From: Trochalopteron elliotii
Taxonomy: Eukaryota; Chordata; Aves; Passeriformes; Leiothrichidae
DNA length: 64,000 nt
Assembly (NCBI GenBank): GCA_024734555.1
Contig: JANPWX010000127.1
Coordinates: 79,780 to 143,779, forward strand
Reading direction: 5' to 3'
The first letter of the stretch is position 1; every line of letters begins with the position of its first letter. Positions 22,651 through 33,641 of this stretch are shown piece after piece. A program made the position numbers and the translations under genes. The notes beneath the pieces are model-generated. The model was not told the DNA's origin and did not search any database. It saw only the letters and a list, made by a program, of their open reading frames with translations.

Positions 22651-24344
22651 GTATAATTTCATCCCCCTCACTACTGGCATATCAAGGGCTCTTTTCAGAT
22701 ATAGTTCCTGCTGTCAGGCTTTACATCCTCGTTTTATCCCTGCAATGGGATAAAATGCATTAAAAAAACCCCTGCTGGCTTTGGGCAGGAGGATATTTAT
22801 TTAAGCAAGCTGAGTTCCATATTTTGGTTGAATAATTACCACCTTCTTCTCTTGCATCCATTTACTGGACCCTATTATTTTCTGCCACTGAAGCCCAAAA
22901 AAGTATTTACACAGCTCAGTGCTCCTCAGGCTAAACACGGATGGGATGCTCAATCATGGGAATCAGTGCAAGAATCCTTGATTTTTTCCCTTTCCTCAAT
23001 GATTTTTGAATCAAGACTAAATAGAGCTGGAAGGGGAAGCAGAGAGAGATATTTCATGTCCTTAATGTGCAGAAAATTTGGATCTCTTCCTTAATCCAGG
23101 GGGAAGGACCAGGAGGAGGAACATACTTTGGTTTGCAGTTTATTTTTCTCTGCTTTCCCTTCCCTAATTCAAACAAACCCAACCTTCTCTTTGATTGGAG
23201 CTGTTCCATGCAGGGATGGGACTTCTCTGGAATCTCCCTGCTGCTCCTGAGTGTGGGTGGTTCCCAAAAAAATCAGGAGATGCTGGAGTTGTACCTTGTC
23301 CTGGGCCACTCATTTCCTAATCAGGCTTCTTAAACAAGCAAAGCATCTGGGTTAAAAAGGGAAAATTTAATTATCTGTTCGTCCCTGAAGCTGCTGTTGG
23401 GTCATGAGCTGAGAAAATGGGGGAAAAAATCATACAATTAAATTGAAAAATGTGGGATATTAGTTTTGGAAAGAGGATCCCTTGATGTGGCTTGCAGGAA
23501 GCAATGTGTGAACCCAGAGAAATCCTGGTTTAATCAGGATTATAAAGCAGAATTATGGCCATTTCTCTCTTGCACTTTTTGGTAGTTTTCCACAGGTTCT
23601 GTCTGGTTCCAGTTGGGAAATGGAGGGAAATCCCTGATTTGAATTTCACCTGATGAGCTATAAACACTTCTGTTCCCACCCCTCTGCAGATCAGGATGGT
23701 GTTTAAATGAGATTATTTAAGCTTTTGATTACCTTGATTACACCCTTCTGATTGTGCTGATGTCAAGAATTGTGCACTGCTGCTGCTAAAACTTTAAAAC
23801 TTTTCAAAAGTGTCAAAGCACCTTCCAGAAATAAAACTCTTCTATTTTTATTTCCTTTTTAACTTTTCCTGGGTAATTTCTGAACCCCTTAACCAGAGAT
23901 TGGAGGTGCCCTCACATGGTGTTGTCTGTGCTCCTCAGGAATTATCCCACAGAAACTCAATTATCTGACACTGAGTTACATGAAATCACTGATGTCTATT
24001 TCTGTATCTGTTTGTCTGGGGGCTTTTTTTCTTTAATATAGTTCATTTATCAATGCAAATTTTTGGTGACAACATTGCCAAAACCTCCAGGGGAGGCTGT
24101 AAAACAGATTCCAAGTCCAAAGCTGGAGCGTGAAACATCAATTAAATATTTCAGTGTAATTTTTCCACGGCCTCTCATTAACACCCAGCCACGAGAAATG
24201 TTTTCCACACTATTCCTGCCCAGGCCACAAAGGATGTGTCAGGAGCTCCCTTGAAATTGTGGGCAAGGACAGCAGCAAATTTGCATCCTTGGAATTTTTT
24301 TCTCTCTCTGATTCTTCTCTTTCTCTGTTGCTGCAGCTGACTGA
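22651..24344. other. Unique non-coding stretch
   Basis: I recognise no gene or repeat. Composition is moderately A/T-rich, especially 23700-24060. Frames up to 88 codons have no features of real exons. Confidence 0.5.
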
Positions 24345-24447
24345 GCAGCCTGGGCTGTGGGATGTTCCCTGCCAGGGCAGGGGATGGACTGGGATGGGAT
24401 TTAGGATCCCTTCCAGCCCAAACCATCCAGGATTTTATGATCCTGGG
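24345..24447 (+). mobile_element. CR1 LINE 3' fragment
   Basis: 'GGGATGTTCCCTGCCAGGGC', then GGATCCCTTCCAGCCCAAAC and 'CATCCAGGATTTTATGATCC' follow the sense order of a CR1 3' end. About 100 bp remain. Confidence 0.82.
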
Positions 24448-24768
24448 TGAGCAGTCCATGGCTCCAAACCCTTTCCAAGTGTAATACACAAGAATTCAGA
24501 TTATCAGGAAATCAGAGCAGTGGGGGAACCTGTCCCAGCACCACTGGGGGCTGTTATTCCCTGTTTTTATTGACCCTTTTGTTCCCAGTAAGGATCAGGA
24601 ACATTTATAACTTCATTTCACAAAGCTTGAATTATTTCAGAGAAGGTGTTGGAGCCCTGAGCACTGAGAATTTCAGCCTTTCTGTGCTGACAGGCACTGA
24701 CCCCAACAAACACTGAATTGACCTGAGGCTGTGGAAAAGGCTCCCAAAATTGAGTGACAGCACTGGGA
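24448..24768. other. Unique non-coding stretch
   Basis: Nothing recognised between the CR1 fragment and the LTR. Confidence 0.5.
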
Positions 24769-25182
24769 TGGTGAGTGTATGGTTTGAATAGAAGTGTGTG
24801 ATATCACAGGGGGGAAAACTTAGAGTTTAAGGGTTTAGAATACAGTAATATAGATATAAAGCAAGATGGGGGTTTTAGGGTGTGGGTTAATTCCTTCTTC
24901 TTCACCTTCTTCTTCATGGTCTGGGTGGGATTTTGTAATTGGGTAGAAAAATCCACATTGCAGCCACGGGTGGTTGGTTATTGGGTTAAAAGTCAAAATA
25001 ATTTAGGTGTCATTTCTTAATTGGGCAGTTTATCCTTAAAATGCCTTGAAGAGAGAGAGATAGGGCAGCTCCATTTTTAGTTTGTTAGCTGGAAGTGCTG
25101 TGGAACTCACGGCTTGTGAGACTGTAATAGAGATAAGAATTAATAAACATCTGAGTCCGAACAAGAAACACCATCTCGAGCA
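24769..25182 (+). mobile_element. Probable solo ERV LTR (third family)
   Basis: It starts TGGTGAGTGTATGGTTTG and ends CATCTCGAGCA. A poly(A) signal AATAAA lies at 25142-25147, followed by an R/U5-like ACATCTGAGTCCGAACAAGA. I recognise this as a songbird LTR family from memory. Internal marks are TTCTTCTTCACCTTCTTCTT and a GAGAGAGATAGGGCAGCTCC segment. I found no matching target duplication at these edges, so the ends may be a few bases off. Confidence 0.7.
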
Positions 25183-25265
25183 TTTAATGCAGGAAAATAA
25201 GATAAAACACAACAGGAAGGGTTCATAATGAGGAGCTTTTTTCCCTCTCCCACCACCAGCATTTC

Positions 25266-25500
25266 ATGGAATGATGGATTGGTTTGGGTTTGGAAGTGAC
25301 TTGAGGGATAATCTCATCCCACGCCCTTCTTCTATCCCAGGCTGCTCCAACCTGGCCTGGGACACTTCCAGGGATGGAGCAGCCCCAGCTTCTCTGGGAA
25401 TCCCATCCCAGCCCCTCCCCACCCTCCCAGGGCAGGATTTCTCCCCAGTATCCCATCTCCCCCCACCCTCTGGCACAGGGAATCCATTCCCTGTGTCCCA
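25266..25500 (-). mobile_element. CR1 LINE 3' fragment
   Basis: GGTTTGGGTTTGGAAGTGAC, then 'ATCCCAGGCTGCTCCAACCT', 'ACTTCCAGGGATGGAGCAGC', 'CAGCTTCTCTGGGAATCCCA' and 'CCCACCCTCTGGCAC' follow the reverse complement of a CR1 3' end. At about 235 bp it is one of the longer fragments in the window. Confidence 0.87.
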
Positions 25501-26330
25501 CATTCCCATTCCCATCTGTGCACACACTCCCACGTACCCATAAACATATAAATACATGTTGGGTTTGCCCAGCTCTTAAAAATGTTCTGCATCTGCTGCA
25601 AGAAGCCACATTTCCCACCAGCTGGAGAGAAAACATTTTAATATGAGATCAAATATTTGCCTTGTCCAGTGCAAGATGTAATTACACTCGCTCCAGGGCT
25701 CTTACACCAGGCAAAGAAACCAGAATTAGAGGGGGAAAAATAATTTTTCAAAGGTGTTTTCATGTCTATCCCGGGAGGGGGAAAAAGGGTAGGGGAGGGA
25801 ATTTTCCCTAAATAGAAGGATCTGCTTCTTTTTACGAAACAAACCTGAAATTTCTGATGCCACAGCTCAAATCCTGTAATTATAAAGCAGAGTTTACAAA
25901 GTTTTTCACCTCCTTAGCACACCTTGGGTTGGTGGAGCAGCTTTTTCGCTCGGGATTGAGAAACTTTTTTAGAGAAAACACCCCAAAAATAGAGGAGTGA
26001 AGATTCTGGCTGCTCTGTGATCCCACCTGGCTGTTGGGTTTGTTCACAAATCATTTTAAACCCACGTGGGGGATGAACCTTGCTGAGGACAGGGCGAGCT
26101 GCCCCTGGAATTCTCAGGATTCTGGAATTCTCAGGATGGATGCACAGGGAGGCAGGAGCTGCTGCAGAGCCCAGCCTATGAAATGAGAGCTGAGCACAGC
26201 CAAAAACTGCATGGAGTGAGCCCAATCCTGAACAGAACTGCTAAAAAATTGCCATTATTGGTTTTTTTGTGGGGGAGCCCAGTCTCCAAAGCTGCTTAAA
26301 CTCAAGTTTGGTCTGAGGATATGTGTGGGC
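25501..26330. other. Unique non-coding stretch
   Basis: I recognise no gene. 26112-26138 contains a short direct repeat, GGAATTCTCAGGAT twice. Confidence 0.5.
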
Positions 26331-26594
26331 TTAGCCAACACCCATGGGCTGAGATGGGGCCTAAATGAGATCAGAGAGGAAGAATCCACTGAAAAAAGTC
26401 AGTTCTCCCATTTTTATCTTCATTTTGGCTTTAATTTATTGGGTTTATGCCGTTCTCCAGTGGACTGAAAAGCTTCTTCCAGAGGATGTTTCATTCCCTT
26501 TGTGTGTGATGGCAGCACAAGTGGCCTCACCTGCACTGGCTCTAATCTCTCTCCTCTGGTTAAAATGATAAATGAGAAATCTGCTGCTGATTTC
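26331..26594 (+). repeat. Inverted duplication, outer arm A (264 bp)
   Basis: The reverse complement recurs at 31815-32078 with the same length, no gaps and a single difference that I can find (C/T at about 26387 versus its partner). It holds a 67-codon frame (26365-26568) beginning ATGAGATCAGAGAGG. The predicted peptide has two hydrophobic stretches (about residues 15-33 and 48-66). The one base difference changes residue 8 from Pro to Leu. With no homology or expression evidence I do not call it a gene. Confidence 0.95.
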
Positions 26595-26600
26595 TGATTT

Positions 26601-26764
26601 CATCCACCTCACACTGAAATTTAGAGCCTGATAATATTATGATATAATCAAGCTTCTGTTTGCAAATTGCAGAAATTCAACTCCTGAAATTTTCTGCTGG
26701 GAACTTTTTTCTTTCCCAAGTTTCAAATCTTGTGATGCTTTTTTAGCTCCCCATTAATTTCTCA
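26601..26764 (+). repeat. Inverted duplication, inner arm B (about 164 bp)
   Basis: The reverse complement recurs at 29513-29674 with roughly 18 differences plus small gaps, about 89% identity by eye. Landmarks are CATCCACCTCACACTGAA, GATATAATCAAGC, GCTGGGAACTTTTTT and TTAATTTCTC. It directly adjoins arm A, which is nearly identical to its own partner. Confidence 0.9.
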
Positions 26765-28346
26765 ACTTTTAGAACACTCTACATCCCCCAACTCTGCTTT
26801 CAGGACATTCAATATCCCAACAAGTGCATCCTTTGTGGATTTTAGAGATTTCTAAATCCCTATTATGCCCTGCCAAAATGTTACTAGCTCAAAAAAGGCC
26901 TCTCAACAAGAAGGGACAACAAAATATTTGGGTTTGGCAGGATGTTTGTGATGTTCCCCAATTCCAGCTTAGAAATTCAGCAAGGTTTCATGATTCTCCT
27001 TTAATTGTAGCCTGATTAAAATTTCCATTTTTCAGCTCTTTTTTTTTTTAATGATGAGAGAAACTCATCTCTTTACTTCAGGAGAGAAAAATCTGGATTC
27101 TTACTTTGGGACATTGATAAATCACTTAGACAGAAAGTGTTTGACCTTTAGAGATGATTAAATTAAGACAGCTCTGCCTGCAAAGTGCTCTGTTCAGATT
27201 TTCTCTCTTGATTCATTCATAGATAAATTTACTTTAAACACTTCTTGGTTTTCCTCCCTCCCCACCTCCAGCTTTGCAAGGCTTCACTCATTCATTTTGA
27301 AAAACATTTATTCAGAGAAGCCAGGCTCTCTCTTCACTCCGAGCTGGCCTTTTGCTCGTTTTCTCACTTGGTAATTTTTGCAGTCCTAACGTGAGGTACA
27401 TTTTTACAGCAAAATCACTTCATTCCCCACAGCTCCATCTGCCTTCCCAGGCTCTCCAGATTTGCCTTCTCCCCTCGAGATAAAATGTTCATTTATTTTC
27501 TTTCCTGTTCTCCCTGTCCCTCCTGGGGAATTCTTTGCCTTCTCCATGGTTGGATTTCTGACCCAACCCGGCCCCACTTGTGGGGGTCTCCTTGTCCCTG
27601 TCCCTTCCCTGCCTCCAAGTTATCCCCATCTTCTCCAACCCCTCCAACAATTCCTGAACTTCTGGGGGACTTTCACACAAAGTTTTAGATGGGGATTTTT
27701 AATTTTTTGAGCGTATAACAAGTTTTATATTTATAAATCTCTTATTTCTTTAATTTTCACGTGCCTCAAGTTGAGATGTGTGCAGACCCATGAAAAATCT
27801 TCAGATTTCCAGGGCTGGTAACACCTGCAGGCCAAAATCTGTTTGCTTTTTGCCTTTGCCTTTTCCTTATTTAGCTTCTCTGACTTTTCTTTCCATGCTC
27901 CCACTAATGTTCCGAGTACACTGAGCCCAAAATCACTCCAGAACATCAACTTGAATTTTGGGTAACGTTCACTCAGCCAAATCCCTCAATTCTCCTTCAC
28001 TTTGAGTCAAAGGATTGGGGAAATGCTCATTATAGGAGAAAATGCTCATTATGATAATGATCTCCTGGTCATCCACCTTCAATAGCCATTTGGGAGGTGA
28101 ACACAAAACCAAATGTGTCTTGTTCCTTGAGGAATTGCACAGAGAAACACGAGGCACAAATGAAACTGGAACATTTATTCCCTGGAGTGCATCAGCACAG
28201 TCCCTTCTGCTCTAGTTGTGATCCATCTTTGGAGGTTCTCTCTTACCTGGGTCCCAAGTGACACAGACTCCTCCCAGTGCCAGTTTTGCCTGGATAATCT
28301 GTATGGAATTGTAATTTATTGCCCAAATGTGTTCAGGCTCTGCACC
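26765..28346. other. Unique non-coding stretch between inverted arms
   Basis: I recognise no gene. 28023-28061 has the phrase AATGCTCATTAT twice and then its near palindrome. The rest is ordinary A/T-rich DNA. Confidence 0.5.
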
Positions 28347-28949
28347 TGTCTTGGTTTGTAAAGACAGGTATCTGCTAAGGAAGGCATGAGCCTCCCTTGG
28401 AATGGAGCATGTAAACCCCCTCCCTCCAAATTATTATAATTTTGAAATTAAGGGGCTTTCAGGCAAAGATATGGGAATAGGAAGAACAGTTCTTTAGTAG
28501 GAATATTAAAAATAAAAATGTAGAAGTACAAAAAAACCACTGCCAGAGTCAGAACACTGCTGACCCCCTGTTGGTCAGGGTGTTGGTGTCAGTCCAAATG
28601 AACCCTCCTGCAGTGCCAGATGTGGTTCTGGTGGAGCAGAGATGATCCTGTAGAAGGGCCCAGTGGTGCTGAGATGGGTCTGGGCTCCCTCTGGCAATCC
28701 AGTGCACACAGGCTGTGCTGCTGTTCTGAATGCCAGCTGTGATCCAGGTGGGAATGCTGGGCTCCTCCCTGGGGTGGGATGATGGAATTGTCTCAGCCCT
28801 GCAGTGAGCCTGGATGGCCCATGGACAGCAGAGATCCCCTGGAGGGAGGACGGGTCCTGGAAGGGATAAAGAACTCTGTCCCACCTGGTTTTAACAGCTG
28901 GCAATAGAATAAAAAGTTTTGGTTACATCTTGCATTGCAACCCAAGACA
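28347..28949 (-). mobile_element. Solo ERV LTR, family Y, copy 1
   Basis: The plus strand starts TGTCTTGGTTTGTAAAGACA and ends CAACCCAAGACA. A second copy lies on the plus strand at 55364-56058. The order of the poly(A)-like segment (TACTAAAGAACTGTTCTTCC on the minus strand) places the LTR sense strand on minus here. It matches my memory of a common passerine LTR. No internal retroviral region is attached. Flanks GCACC and GCCCC are only a partial target duplication. Confidence 0.83.
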
Positions 28950-29512
28950 GCCCCCAGCAAGGTGGAGATGAGAGGTGGAATTCCGTGGGCTGAGTGACTC
29001 CAATGGGCTTCATGATATTGGCAGAAAATGCAAATTATTTTCCAACATGAGACACATCTGAGGGAGACACTGATACAGATGAGAGAATTTGGGTTGATCC
29101 CACTCAAATCCAGCAGGATGCCATTCCCAAATCTGCCCTTTCCTCGAGGCCTTTGGCTGTTGTTCCTCTGGCCTGATGCTCTGCCTTTTCCCACTGCTGG
29201 CATTTGTTCCCTGGGTGTAATTTGGAGCTGGAGAGCCTTGAAACCATTTAACTGGTGGAAGTAAATTGCTTGGAGCACTGTGAAAATATCGCTGAGACCG
29301 TGTGGTTTTTAAACTCCTTCTCACTCCACTGTGCTCCTGAATTATTTCCAGCTGCTTCCAGATGCTCCTCGTTGCCTTGCAATAGGAAATGTGCAGATCC
29401 TGCCCCAGTCAGGTGCTGATTGTGGGCTTGGAGATAAGAAAAGAATCTCCTAAAGCTCTGCTGTGAGCTGTTATTAGTGGTATTCCTTGAATTAATTATC
29501 TATTTAATTATT
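28950..29512. other. Unique non-coding stretch
   Basis: No gene recognised. Chance frames (161 and 104 codons, minus strand) run from here into the LTR. Confidence 0.5.
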
Positions 29513-29674
29513 GAGAAATTAAAGGGGAACTAAAATGGCATCAGAAGATTCGGAACTTGGGAAAAAAAAAAGTTCCCAGCAGCAAATTTCAGGGGTTGAA
29601 TTTCTGTAATTTCAAACGGAGGCTTGATTATATCACAATAATATCAGGCTCTAAAATTCAGTGTGAGGTGGATG
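29513..29674 (-). repeat. Inverted duplication, inner arm B'
   Basis: This is the reverse complement of 26601-26764 at about 89% identity. On its right side it continues into the 26-bp sequence that reappears just before arm A'. Confidence 0.9.
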
Positions 29675-29686
29675 AAGGTTGTTGAA
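29661..29686. repeat. 26-bp direct repeat, left copy
   Basis: GTGTGAGGTGGATGAAGGTT plus GTTGAA is identical to 31792-31817. The two copies bracket 2,105 bp that separate arm B' from arm A'. The segment GGTTGTTGA is absent at the corresponding A/B junction near 26595. Confidence 0.92.
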
Positions 29687-31714
29687 TTTGTGTTAGGAGA
29701 TGGATTTACTTGTGTTTAGCTGAGGTTTAGTTCAGAAATGCTGAGCATCAGAGCACAGATAAAGCATTTTTCTGCTTTATCTGCAAATCAGGGGAGGTTT
29801 CCAGGTGACTTGGAGGCTTCTCCCATGCAACACACACAAAGTTCTGCTGAAACTTCCCATGGAACTGGGAATTCAGGCAGCTGAGTTTGGGGCTGATGCA
29901 AATTCCAGAGTTCTCAGGGCTGGGGATGCTCCATCCCTTCAGGAAGCTGCTGCCCCAAACATTAATTCTGTCCTGTCCTGGCTGCTGACAAAGCTGAACA
30001 CGGAGCCATGGAAAAGAATAAAATTCCCTCTGCTGACCTGGGAGCAGCCACAGAAACCCAACCTTGCCTTGGCTTCCACGAGCCAAACCCAGAGAGGATT
30101 TAGGCTCTGCCTTGGAGTATTTTAAGCTCAGAACAGACTTTGTTTTGATGCATTTTCATGATAACCTGAAGGGAAAAACACGATGAGCTGAGGGTGTGAA
30201 GCCAGCAGGGTTAAATCACTTTACTGGATGCCATCTCAACCCTTTTCCCCCATCCAAAATTCCTACATGTGAACTTATCCCCAGAAAACGCCTGTCAGTA
30301 AAAGTATAATGAGAATTCACCAGTACTCCTTTGCTGCATTGCCTCCAAAAATAGATTGTTTTGAACTTTTATGGGAGTTTAACTTGTCCTAGCTGGACGA
30401 AGACGAGATGCCAGTGATAATAGGAAAAGGCCTGTTAATTGATTTTAAATACTGGTGGTCTTGAGTGGTGCCAGAATTAATGACAATGATCATATATTTC
30501 TGCAGCCTTTTTCATCCCAGACCTCCTCACTGAACAACTTCCAAAATATTCCAAGAGAAGAGCAGCCAAACCTGGGGGTAAAATATGGCAGGATGGTTTT
30601 CCAATTGAAGCAGCAGCAGGAATATTGGGAGAAGGGATTACTGAAGCTGGAATTTCTCCAGATTCCTCGGATTTACACATTTTAACAATATTTTCTGGAC
30701 TTTTAACCACAGATAACCATCTGCAGTGCCTGTCTGCTGCTCTGCTGCGAGCTGAGTGTCAAAAATAGCCTGCCCAGGGTGATATTTTAGCAAGCAAAGC
30801 CTGCAGGGTATTAATAGATGGTGAAAGGCTCTGCTCTCCCCAAACCACTAAGGACAGGTTTGCAGTTTCAGGGGTTTTCAAGTGGTTGGAGTCCTCAGGA
30901 CTTGTTTGTGCCATGGGAATTCTCAAACAGCCCTCCAGGACAGGCTCAGCCCCTTGGTCATCTCTTCCATTTTCTTCAAAATATTGAAAAGAAGAAAAGA
31001 TGGCAGAGTTGTTGTTTGCTTCAGGATTTCTCAACGTTTCCTCAGGGAATCATTGTCCAGGGAGTTCAGTCTGTGTGTGTGGTGTTTGTAGGGACACACA
31101 GAGGGGGCTCAGCTCCCTTCTTCCTGCTCCTGTTTTCCTGCTGCTCTGGATTTGTGCCCTGCATGGACGTCCCTGCCTTCCCCTGCACTGCTGGTGGGAC
31201 TGAGAATTCCAGATTTCTAATGTCCCAAAGGCTGATTTTTCCTGAGCTAATGGGGTTTTTTTTTGCACTTTTTCACTCCTGGTGATGGGGTTGGTTCTCA
31301 GCAGAGTGGGATCACCTCCCATCCTGGCACTGTGGCCTCAGGGTGCCCTGAGTGGGTTTGGAAAGTCCTGGGGGATTTTAATTCCTAAAGATTGATCCCC
31401 CCATTCTGTTCCTGCAGAGCATCAACCCCCAGTGATCCCTTAATTCCAGTCACACCAGCACTGCACACATTCCATGTTTTCTAAACATGATTTTCATCAA
31501 ATCCTTCCCTTTTTTGCCCGATTTTCCTTCTTGGATGGGAAAAAATTCCCAGCACTCTCCACTGAACAACACAACACTGCTCTAGAACTGGGGGAAAGGT
31601 GTGGAATTCCACCAGGGCAGGATTCTGGTGTAAAAAGTCAGAATTCCCTTGGCTTTTCTGTCCAGACTCCCCAGTGATGGATTCCAGCCACACAATTCCC
31701 TTTTCCTCATCCTC
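29687..31714. other. Unique non-coding stretch inside the 26-bp direct repeats
   Basis: I recognise no gene or known mobile element ends. Frames up to 155 codons (30818-31285) overlap others on the opposite strand and show no domain. This is most of the 2.1 kb that appears to interrupt the inner half of the inverted duplication. Confidence 0.5.
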
Positions 31715-31791
31715 TTCCTCTCATTTAAGCCCCGTCTCAGCCCATGGGTCTTGGCTAAACCCAACTCACTGTCCTGGTTACAGACCCCAGG
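31715..31791. repeat. Direct repeat S, copy 1
   Basis: CTCATTTAAGCCCCGTCTCA, GCCCATGGGTCTTGGCTAAA and CTGGTTACAGACCCCA recur at about 32036-32112 at roughly 88% identity, offset about 313 bp. Arm A' lies between the two and partly overlaps the second. Confidence 0.85.
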
Positions 31792-31817
31792 GTGTGAGGT
31801 GGATGAAGGTTGTTGAA
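31792..31817. repeat. 26-bp direct repeat, right copy
   Basis: Identical to 29661-29686. It overlaps the first three bases of arm A'. Confidence 0.92.
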
Positions 31818-32078
31818 ATCAGCAGCAGATTTCTCATTTATCATTTTAACCAGAGGAGAGAGATTAGAGCCAGTGCAGGTGAGGCCACTTGTGCTGCCAT
31901 CACACACAAAGGGAATGAAACATCCTCTGGAAGAAGCTTTTCAGTCCACTGGAGAACGGCATAAACCCAATAAATTAAAGCCAAAATGAAGATAAAAATG
32001 GGAGAACTGACTTTTTTCAGTAGATTCTTCCTCTCTGATCTCATTTAGGCCCCATCTCAGCCCATGGGTGTTGGCTAA
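31815..32078 (-). repeat. Inverted duplication, outer arm A' (264 bp)
   Basis: This is the reverse complement of 26331-26594 with one difference in 264 bases. The minus-strand 67-codon frame (31841-32044) is the same as in arm A apart from Leu for Pro at residue 8. The right end overlaps direct repeat S copy 2 (32036-32112). Confidence 0.95.
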
Positions 32079-32112
32079 ACCAATCTCACTGGCCTGGTTA
32101 CAGACCCCAAGG
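32036..32112. repeat. Direct repeat S, copy 2
   Basis: Partner of 31715-31791. Its left half lies within arm A'. Its right half (after 32078) has no counterpart next to arm A at 26.3 kb, which marks where the inverted homology stops. Confidence 0.85.
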
Positions 32113-33078
32113 TGGGAAATTTCCACAGCCAGATGAGGAGATTCCCTCTCCCAACACAATTCCCCAGGAGCTGGGAGTGCCCTGGGAGGACACAAAATAA
32201 ATCCAACTGCACATCCCAAGGGATGGGAACCCCAGAGGAAAAGCAGCAGCAGGGCCAGGCCTCCCCTCAGTGCCACAGGCCTGGCAGGAGCCACCACCCT
32301 CACAGGGGATTTTGGAGAGTTTGGACAGCAAAAAACGAGCCACAGGGTTTAAAAATTAAGGAGGTTGACAAAATATATTAGGCTGAGGTCAAATTTCATT
32401 GAATCATTGCTTGATTATTGAGTGTCCCATCTCCAACTCCACCGATTCCCTTTAAAAAAACACGTTTTAGTGTTTTCAAGGAGCTGCAATTATTCCTGTG
32501 GGCTTTGGAAACGAGTCCTCCATGGGATTTTTGGATTTTTCAGGGCCCTCTCAGACAGTTCTGGTTTAAAATAAAAGCTGGGCAGACTCTGAGCCCAAAG
32601 TCCCTGGGCTGGGCCAGCTCAGGGGGGCCAGGACACAGGTTTGGGTGGCTTTTCTGGGAATTTGGCTCATTCCCAAAAGCATGGGGATGCAAAGAAAACA
32701 AAGTTTTCATTGAATTATTGGTTATTGAGTGTCCCATCTCCAACCACACAGATTCCATTAAAAAAAAAAATGAAGTCCCAGTGAGCATGAGGCTGTTCCA
32801 GAGGGGCCGATCCTCCTCCTGTTTGTTTGGACAGAGCCTTATCTGCCTCAACAACCCTGCCAGGACCTTGCCACCCCCTCAAGGGCAGCTGTGACATCAC
32901 CACTCTGCTCCCTGAGGATTTTAACCCCTGTCAGGACCACTTACAAATCCTCTGGGTCACCCTGAAAGCTCCTGGGATGCCCCGATTTTCTCCTTGTGGG
33001 AAGAAAAGTTGTGTTTTCCCTGCTGAACAAATAATGAGCAGCCAAATGAATCTCTCAGTGCTGGCACCAAGCAAAAAA
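32113..33078. other. Unique non-coding stretch with a short direct repeat
   Basis: A phrase with TTTCATTGAAT, TTATTGAGTGTCCCATCTCC and GATTCC(C)(A)TTAAAAAA occurs at about 32393-32462 and again at about 32705-32770, offset about 307 bp. I recognise no gene. Confidence 0.6.
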
Positions 33079-33641
33079 TTGTTAAATTCTGTTTGTCCCA
33101 GGATGCTGAGGGTTTAAAATCCTAAATAAAAATGTTAAATTCTGTGTGCCCCGGGATGCTGAGAGTTTAAAAAAAAAAAAAAAAAAGAGATTAAATTTTG
33201 TGTGTCCCAGGATCATAAATCATAATATCATAAATGTTAAATTTTTAAAATCCTAAATAAAAATGGTAAATTCTGTGTGCCCAGGGATGCTGAGAGTTTA
33301 AAATCCTGAATAAAAATGGTAAATTCTGTGTGCCCCAGGATGCTGAGGGTTTAAAATTGTAAAAAAAAAAAAAAAAATTTGTGTGTCCCGGGATGCTGAG
33401 AGTTTAAAATCCTAAAAAACAATTTAAGTTCTGTGTGCCCCAGGTTCATAAATCATAATATCATAAATAAAAATGCTAATTTTTAAAAATCCTAAATAAA
33501 AATGTTAAATTCTGTGTGTCCAGGGATGCTGAGGGTTTAAAATACTAAAAAATAAGGTTAAATTCTGTGTGTCCCAGGATGCTGAGGGTTTAAAATGCTG
33601 AATAAAAATGTTAAATTCTGTGTGCCCCAGGATGCCCCAAT
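33079..33641. repeat. Minisatellite, unit about 53 bp, 10 copies
   Basis: The unit is TTAAATTCTGTGTGCCCCAG, then GATGCTGAGGGTTTAAAAT, then CCTAAATAAAAATG. Starts of the CTGTGTG core lie near 33088, 33141, 33198, 33271, 33326, 33378, 33430, 33511, 33566 and 33618. Units 3 and 7 share an extra CATAAATCATAATATCATAA insert and lie 232 bp apart. This indicates a four-unit higher-order duplication. Confidence 0.95.

Noticed and set aside
22041..22763. 240-codon plus frame as a repeat protein gene
   Set aside because: The frame exists because the 42-bp unit is divisible by three. The minus strand is open too, and there is no start context, domain or splice evidence.
28549..28904. Overlapping 109-111-codon frames within the family Y LTR, also seen at 55468-55839
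   Set aside because: They are shared because the LTR is shared. LTRs are not expected to code, and no domain is visible.
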